Assembly (NCBI GenBank): GCA_041398025.1
Contig: JAWKVM010000011.1
Location: forward strand, 1-64,000
Origin: JANQPX01 sp041398025
GTDB lineage: Bacteria; Pseudomonadota; Alphaproteobacteria; Geminicoccales; Geminicoccaceae
DNA length: 64,000 nt
Reading direction: 5' to 3'
The notes under the pieces were generated by a model. That model searched no databases and was not told the origin of the DNA. It saw only the letters and a list, made by a program, of their open reading frames with translations. A program made the translations under genes and the position numbers. Positions 59,274-64,000 of this stretch are shown one piece after another. Within the stretch, counting starts at the first letter, position 1, and the number at the start of each line of letters is the position of its first letter.

Positions 59274-60823
59274 AGCTCGAGAGCTATCTGGAAGGGCGCT
59301 GGCAGGCAGGGACCGGCGAGGGCCGGGCCCTCGTCGACCCGGTGTCCGGCGAGGAGATCGCGCGCGCGGACGCCTCCGGTCTGGACGTCGCGGCGGCACT
59401 GGCCCATGCGCGCGACAAGGGCGGTGCCGCGCTTGCCGCGCTGACCTTTGCCGAGCGCGGCGCGCTGCTGAAGGCGATCGCCGATGCACTCCAGGCGAAG
59501 CGTCCGGACTATGACGCCGTAGCGCGGGAAAATTCCGGCAACACCGCCGCCGACGCGGCGGTGGACATCGACGGCGGCATCTTCACGCTCAGGACCTATG
59601 CTCGGCTGGGCAAGGCGCTGGGCGACGCCAGGTCCGTGATCGAGCCCGGCCAGGAGCCGCTCGCGCGTGATCCGGTGTTCTTCGCGCGCCACCTCTGGAC
59701 CACCCGTCCCGGCGTCGCCGTGCAGATCAACGCCTTCAATTTCCCCTCCTGGGGCATGTGGGAAAAGATCGCGCAGGCGACGCTCGCCGGCGTGCCGTCC
59801 TTCGCCAAGCCCGCGACCGCCACCGCCATGCTGTCCGAGCGGATGGTCAAAGACGTGATCGCGGCGGGCGTCGTTCCCGACGGCGTTCTGTCGCTGCTTT
59901 GCGGCAGCGCCGACGGACTGGTCCTGGCGCTGGGGCCGATGGATTCGGTCGCCTTCACCGGCTCGGCCGCCACCGGCCTGGTGCTGCGCCGGCAGCTCGC
60001 CGAGATGGCAGCGGCGCCGCGCCTCACCATCGAGGCCGACAGCGTGAACGCCACCGTCATCGGCCCCGATGCGGCGCCCGGCACGGCGCTCTTCGATCTT
60101 GCTGTGCGCGAGGCGACCAAGGCCCTGTCGGTCAAGGCCGGCCAGCTCTGCACCAACATCCGGCGCATCTTCGTGCCGGCATCCATGGCGAAGGAATTCG
60201 TCGCCGCATTGGGCGCCAGGGTGGAAGCGCTCGCGGTCGGCGATCCGGCCGACGCGGCGACCCGGGTCGGCCCGCTGATCAACGCCAGCCAGCGGGACGA
60301 GGCGCGAAGCAGCATCGAGCGGCTGTCGGCGGAGACGGAGATCGTCGCGCAGGCGACGCTGCCCGAGGTCGCGGCGGGCTCGGGCTTCGTCGCGCCGACG
60401 CTCTTGAGCTGTATCGATCCGGCCGGCGCCAGGCTGGTGCACGAGATCGAGGTCTTCGGCCCCTGCTCCACGGTCCTCCCCTATGGCGACCTCGGCGAGG
60501 CGATCGCTCTTGGAACGCGGGCCGAGGGCAGCCTGGCTCTCAGCCTGTTCTCGGACGATGCCGAGGTTCAGGCGGCGGTGGTGTCGGGCCTCGGCCCCTG
60601 GCATGGCCGGCTGCTCCTGGTCGATCAGGAGGTGGGCAAGGCGCATAGCGGACATGCGATCGTGATGCCGCAATGCGTTCATGGCGGCCCGGGCCGTGCC
60701 GGCGGCGGCGAGGAGCTGGGCGGTCAGCGCGGCCTTCGCTTCCACATGCAGCGGACGGCGCTGCAGGCGGGTCCGGGGGCGCTGTCACGGCTGTCGGCCG
60801 ACGCCGTGGAACAGACTTTGTGA
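59270..60823 (+). CDS. boxD: 3,4-dehydroadipyl-CoA semialdehyde dehydrogenase (BoxD)
   Basis: 517 residues, aldehyde dehydrogenase superfamily. N-terminal LESYLEGRWQAGTGEGRALVDPVSGEEIARA, cofactor region INAFNFPSWGMWEKIAQATLAG, FTGSAATG, and catalytic Cys in KAGQLCTNIRRIFVP. BoxD oxidises the semialdehyde released by BoxC, using NADP. The same subfamily includes the ALDH domain of PaaZ, but the phenylacetate genes are absent and box genes follow. Starts inside the hydrolase stop (ATGA). Confidence 0.93.
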   Translation: MKLESYLEGRWQAGTGEGRALVDPVSGEEIARADASGLDVAAALAHARDKGGAALAALTFAERGALLKAIADALQAKRPDYDAVARENSGNTAADAAVDIDGGIFTLRTYARLGKALGDARSVIEPGQEPLARDPVFFARHLWTTRPGVAVQINAFNFPSWGMWEKIAQATLAGVPSFAKPATATAMLSERMVKDVIAAGVVPDGVLSLLCGSADGLVLALGPMDSVAFTGSAATGLVLRRQLAEMAAAPRLTIEADSVNATVIGPDAAPGTALFDLAVREATKALSVKAGQLCTNIRRIFVPASMAKEFVAALGARVEALAVGDPADAATRVGPLINASQRDEARSSIERLSAETEIVAQATLPEVAAGSGFVAPTLLSCIDPAGARLVHEIEVFGPCSTVLPYGDLGEAIALGTRAEGSLALSLFSDDAEVQAAVVSGLGPWHGRLLLVDQEVGKAHSGHAIVMPQCVHGGPGRAGGGEELGGQRGLRFHMQRTALQAGPGALSRLSADAVEQTL

Positions 60824-61284
60824 ACCGGCAGGGACCAGCCCTGGTCCTGCCGCCCGCGCCGCATCTGCCCGGGCGGACACCGCGTCCGCCCGAGGGCTTT
60901 TTCGAACCGCTGAAGATCGGCCTGTCGGCGACGCAGTCACCGGCCGAACTGGCGTCGAGCACCGCTTTTCGCAGCGGGCTCGAGGCTTTCCATGCCGGCT
61001 ATTACTGGGAAGCCCACGAGCTCTGGGAAGCGGTCTGGATGTACCTGCCGCCGGCCAGCGCCGAGCGGCAGCTACTGCGCGGCCTGATCCAGCTTGCCAA
61101 TGCCGGCCTGAAGCGCCGAATGGGCCGCCCCGCAGCGGCGCTGCGCATCCTCGCCCTGGCCGACGCTGCCCTGGCCGAAGCGACAGGGCGCAACCTTCCG
61201 CCGATCATGAACCTGACGGCCGAAATGTTGGCAAGTCTGCGTGCGCACGCGGCTGCTGAGCTCGCAGAAAAAAATGCAATATAA
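60820..61284 (+). CDS. DUF309 domain protein in the box operon
   Basis: 154 residues from GTG 60820, which overlaps the boxD stop (GTGA). The DUF309 core is evident: FRSGLEAFHAGYYWEAHELWEAVWMYLPPASAERQLLRGLIQLANAGLKRRMG, with the HELWE motif and helices like those of small metal-binding helical folds. The N-terminal 40 residues are proline-rich. Its tight coupling to boxD implies a role in the pathway, but none is known to me. The stop codon lies inside an operator-like palindrome. Confidence 0.82.
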   Translation: MNRQGPALVLPPAPHLPGRTPRPPEGFFEPLKIGLSATQSPAELASSTAFRSGLEAFHAGYYWEAHELWEAVWMYLPPASAERQLLRGLIQLANAGLKRRMGRPAAALRILALADAALAEATGRNLPPIMNLTAEMLASLRAHAAAELAEKNAI

Positions 61285-61288
61285 TGCT
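61275..61288. promoter_or_regulatory. BoxR-like operator, one mismatch (TGCA-N6-TGCT)
   Basis: TGCAATATAATGCT straddles the end of the DUF309 gene and contains a perfect -10 hexamer TATAAT (61280-61285). It lies in the AT-rich 161-bp region before boxC. Confidence 0.45.
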
Positions 61289-61389
61289 ATACTTCTTTTG
61301 ATATGACAGATGATCCAGTAACTAACTGAATTATAGACCTAAAAATATTCCACCCGCTGTCAGCTTTTGGGTTTACGAGAGACCAAAAT

Positions 61390-61403
61390 TGCATTATTAT
61401 GCA
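61390..61403. promoter_or_regulatory. BoxR/BzdR-like operator, perfect TGCA-N6-TGCA
   Basis: TGCATTATTATGCA, 43 bp before the boxC start, with a -10-like TATTAT (61395-61400) inside. Second perfect copy of the palindrome seen upstream of the bclA operon, implying that boxCB has its own regulated promoter. Confidence 0.6.
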
Positions 61404-61445
61404 CATTAATGGATGAAGCCAGGATCGCAAGGGAGGGGCCTGCCC

Positions 61446-63107
61446 GTGACCAAGATGATCGATTTCCAGACCGATCCGTCGAAATATCGCCACTGGCGCG
61501 TCGCCTATGACGGCGATGTCGCCAACCTCTACATGGACGTCGACGAGAATGGCGGTCTGTTCGAGGGCTATCAGCTCAAGCTGAATTCCTACGACCTCGG
61601 CGTGGACATCGAGCTCGCCGACATCGTCCAGCGCATGCGCTTCGAGCACCCCGAGGTCAAGGTGGTGGTCATGCGCTCTGCCAAGGACAAGGTGTTCTGC
61701 GCCGGCGCCAATATCCGCATGCTCGGCGGTGCGGCCCATGCGCACAAGGTGAACTTCTGCAAGTTCACCAACGAGACGCGCAACACCTTCGAGGCTGCCG
61801 CGGACGAGTCCGGCCAGAACTATATCTGCGCCGTCAAGGGCGCCTGCGCCGGCGGCGGCTACGAGCTGGCGCTCGCCTGCAACCACATCATGCTGACCGA
61901 CGACAGCTCGTCCTCGGTGGCGCTGCCGGAAGTGCCGCTGCTCGCCGTTCTCCCCGGCACCGGCGGCCTGACCCGCGTGACCGACAAGCGCAAGGTGCGG
62001 CGCGACCTCGCCGACATCTTCTGCTCCATCGAGGAAGGCGTCAAAGGCAAGCGCGCCAAGGACTGGGATCTGGTGGACGAGGTCATCCCGAACTCCAAGT
62101 TCGACGAGACCGTCGATCAGCGCGCCAAGGAATTCGCCGCCTCGTCGAACAAGCTCACCGGCGACGGCATCACGCTCGGGCCGCTGGATCGCACCATCGC
62201 CGAGGACGGCTCGGTCACCTATTCCCTGATCGAGGTCGCGGTCGACCGCAAGGGGCGAAAGGCGACGATCACCCTCCATGGCCCCGACGCCGATCCGCCC
62301 GCCTCGGCGGCGGAGCTGCAGGCGCTCGGCGACCAGTCCTACCTTCTCCGCCTCGCGCGCGAGCTGGACGACGCGATCCTGCATCTCCGGCTCAACGAGA
62401 TGGAACTCGGCCTCCTGGTGTTCCAGAGCCAGGGCGATCCCGACGCGGTCCTCGCGCATGAGAAGCTGCTGCTCGACAACGAGGAGACGAACTGGCTCGC
62501 CAGGGAGATCCTCGCCTACTGGAAGCGGGTGCTGAAGCGGATCGACGTGACCTCGCGCTCCCTGGTGGCCCTGGTCGAGCACGGCTCCTGCTTCGCCGGA
62601 CTGCTCGCCGAGATCCTCTGGGCCGTGGATCGCTCCTACATGATGCAGGACGCGTTCGAGGGCGATAACCGGCCGATGGCCGCGATCAAGCTGTCGGCAT
62701 CGAACTTCGGCCGCTTCCCCATGGGCAACGACCTGACCCGGCTCGAGACGCGCTTTCTCGGCACGCCGGAGAAGGTCGAAGACGCCAAGAAACGAATGGG
62801 CGAGTCACTTGAAGCCAACGAGGCCAACGACTTGGCCCTCGTCACCTTCACCTATGACGACATCGACTGGGAGGACGAGATCCGCATCTTCATGGAAGAG
62901 CGCGCGTCCTTCAGCCCGGATGCCATGACCGGCATGGAGGCCAATCTGCGTTTCGCCGGCCCCGAAACCATGGAAACCCGCATCTTCGGCCGGCTGACCG
63001 CCTGGCAGAACTGGATCTTCAATCGGCCGAACGCGACCGGCAAGGATGGCGCGCTGCAGCGCTACGGCACCGGCGTCCGTGGCGATTACAACATGGAACG
63101 CGTCTGA
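61446..63107 (+). CDS. boxC: 2,3-epoxybenzoyl-CoA dihydrolase (BoxC)
   Basis: 553 residues from GTG 61446 (AGGGAGGGG 7 nt upstream). BoxC is a double crotonase that opens the ring of 2,3-epoxybenzoyl-CoA by adding two waters and releases formate. First crotonase core: VVVMRSAKDKVFCAGANIRML and VKGACAGGGYELALACNHIML; second half: SLVALVEHGSCFAGLLAEI and the C-terminal NWIFNRPNATGKDGALQRYGTG. Full length for the family. ATG 61455 and ATG 61413 are alternative starts. Confidence 0.96.
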   Translation: MTKMIDFQTDPSKYRHWRVAYDGDVANLYMDVDENGGLFEGYQLKLNSYDLGVDIELADIVQRMRFEHPEVKVVVMRSAKDKVFCAGANIRMLGGAAHAHKVNFCKFTNETRNTFEAAADESGQNYICAVKGACAGGGYELALACNHIMLTDDSSSSVALPEVPLLAVLPGTGGLTRVTDKRKVRRDLADIFCSIEEGVKGKRAKDWDLVDEVIPNSKFDETVDQRAKEFAASSNKLTGDGITLGPLDRTIAEDGSVTYSLIEVAVDRKGRKATITLHGPDADPPASAAELQALGDQSYLLRLARELDDAILHLRLNEMELGLLVFQSQGDPDAVLAHEKLLLDNEETNWLAREILAYWKRVLKRIDVTSRSLVALVEHGSCFAGLLAEILWAVDRSYMMQDAFEGDNRPMAAIKLSASNFGRFPMGNDLTRLETRFLGTPEKVEDAKKRMGESLEANEANDLALVTFTYDDIDWEDEIRIFMEERASFSPDAMTGMEANLRFAGPETMETRIFGRLTAWQNWIFNRPNATGKDGALQRYGTGVRGDYNMERV

Positions 63108-63130
63108 CTTCCCAAGGAGGGACAACTCGA

Positions 63131-64000
63131 ATGCTCGATCTCATCAATGTCAGCTACGACACCCAGATCCCGAACAATGTCGGGCTGAGCTCCGACCGGC
63201 GAGTCCTGAAGGCGCTGGAGAAATGGCACCCCGGCTACATCAACTGGTGGAACGACCTGATCCCCGACAACTTCCAGCAGTCCCTCGTTTACCTGCGCAC
63301 CGCGGTTTCGGTCGATCCCAAGGGCTGGGCGAAGTTCGACTATGTGAAGATGCCGGAATATCGCTGGGGCGTGCTGCTGGCGCCCCAGGTCGAGGACCGG
63401 CGCGTCCCTTGCGGTGAGCATGCGGGCGAAGCCGCCTGGCAGGAGGTGCCGGGCGAATATCGCAACATGCTGAAGCGCCTGATCGTCATTCAGGGCGACA
63501 CCGAGCCCGCCTCGGTCGAGCAGCAGCGCTTTCTCGGCCGGACGGCGCCGTCCCTCTACGACATGCGCAATCTCTTCCAGGTCAATGTCGAAGAGGGCCG
63601 CCATCTCTGGGCGATGGTCTATCTCCTGCACAAATATTTCGGCGCCGACGGCCGCGAGGAGGCGGATGATCTGCTGCGCCGCTCGTCCGGCTCGGAGGAA
63701 GCGCCGCGCATGCTCGGCGCCTTCAACGAGGAGACGCCGGACTGGCTGTCCTTCTTCATGTTCACCTACTTCACCGACCGCGACGGCAAGATGCAGCTCG
63801 AGTCGCTCGCCCAGTCCGGGTTCGATCCGCTCAGCCGCACCTGCCGCTTCATGCTGACCGAGGAAGCGCACCACATGTTCGTGGGCGAGACCGGTGTCGG
63901 CCGCACCATCGAGCGCACCTGCCAGGTGATGAAGGAGAACGGCATCGAGGATCCCTACGACGTCGACCGCATCCGCAATCTCGGTGTGATCGATCTGCCG
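63131..64000 (+). CDS. boxB: Benzoyl-CoA 2,3-epoxidase subunit (BoxB), 5' part
   Basis: The first 290 codons are present; the gene runs off the right edge (full BoxB is about 470-480). BoxB is the di-iron oxygenase that epoxidises benzoyl-CoA with electrons from BoxA. Two iron-ligand segments are visible: EEGRHLW (154-160) and EEAHHMFVGETG (244-255). The opening DLINVSYDTQIPNNVGLSSDRRVLKALEKWHPGYINWW is diagnostic. AAGGAGGG precedes the ATG. 23 bp after boxC, so co-transcribed. Confidence 0.97.
   Translation, partial: MLDLINVSYDTQIPNNVGLSSDRRVLKALEKWHPGYINWWNDLIPDNFQQSLVYLRTAVSVDPKGWAKFDYVKMPEYRWGVLLAPQVEDRRVPCGEHAGEAAWQEVPGEYRNMLKRLIVIQGDTEPASVEQQRFLGRTAPSLYDMRNLFQVNVEEGRHLWAMVYLLHKYFGADGREEADDLLRRSSGSEEAPRMLGAFNEETPDWLSFFMFTYFTDRDGKMQLESLAQSGFDPLSRTCRFMLTEEAHHMFVGETGVGRTIERTCQVMKENGIEDPYDVDRIRNLGVIDLP

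Noticed and set aside
59270..60823. Assignment of the aldehyde dehydrogenase to phenylacetate degradation (PaaZ/PaaN-type)
   Set aside because: No paa genes are present, the hydratase domain is absent, and the gene is coupled to bclA and followed by boxC and boxB.

Overview
The window is G+C-rich chromosomal DNA from an alphaproteobacterium. The best clues are an LdtR-type MarR regulator divergent from hemB; the block DUF2007 - TrmN6-like methyltransferase - S49 peptidase - Zn-ribbon protein - glyQ - glyS - ppdK; and an aerobic benzoyl-CoA (box) cluster of the type found in soil and marine Alphaproteobacteria. I would place it near Rhodospirillales or Geminicoccales, but no rRNA or other phylogenetic marker is present to settle this.

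Layout. Positions 1-4.2 kb hold the end of a CinA-like protein, an OmpR-type two-component system with a PepSY protein (minus strand), and a DUF533 protein. Positions 4.4-7.5 kb hold a TAXI-type TRAP transporter. Positions 7.6-15.3 kb hold a MoxR/VWA pair, an FMN reductase, an ADP-ribosylglycohydrolase and a GH2 glycosidase/2-hydroxyacid dehydrogenase pair, with three copies of one dispersed hairpin element between them. Positions 15.5-24.9 kb are mixed housekeeping and accessory genes: lipoprotein, rhomboid protease, YbaK, a hydratase, SH3 protein, SDR, a membrane protein, an exported cyclase with a BASS-type transporter, DUF924, a tiny Tat-signal protein and an AhpD-like protein. Positions 25-27.1 kb are ldtR and hemB. 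Positions 27.2-31.1 kb are a three-gene operon of FGGY kinase, AraM/glycerol-1-phosphate-dehydrogenase-like and GpsA-like proteins. Positions 31.2-41.4 kb are the meaB/ppdK/glyQS housekeeping run and a polyprenyl diphosphate synthase. A tRNA-Pro(CGG) at 41.5 kb is followed by an AT-rich stretch and a decayed IS3-family element (42003-43225). Positions 43.3-48.3 kb are a sugar ABC transporter operon with an SDR. Positions 48.7-49.1 kb hold a LysR fragment and a dodecin.

Positions 49.3-64 kb are the metabolic centrepiece: aerobic benzoate degradation by CoA thioesters and epoxidation. A minus-strand operon encodes a branched-chain-type ABC importer, an MBL-fold hydrolase and a 3-oxoadipyl-CoA thiolase. 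The plus strand encodes a DUF4863 protein, benzoate-CoA ligase, an alpha/beta hydrolase, the BoxD semialdehyde dehydrogenase, a DUF309 protein, BoxC and the first 290 codons of BoxB. Benzoate would be imported, activated to benzoyl-CoA, epoxidised by BoxAB, ring-opened by BoxC, oxidised by BoxD and finally thiolysed. boxA and boxR are not in the window. Both promoter regions of the cluster carry TGCA-N6-TGCA palindromes, the pattern I recall for BoxR/BzdR operators.

The observations most worth following up are the three-copy dispersed hairpin family (7.6-15.3 kb), the BoxR-like operator set, the kinase/two-opposite-dehydrogenase operon, a sensor kinase whose first membrane segment can be translated only from a non-standard start codon, and a one-base frameshift in the otherwise intact TrmN6-like gene.
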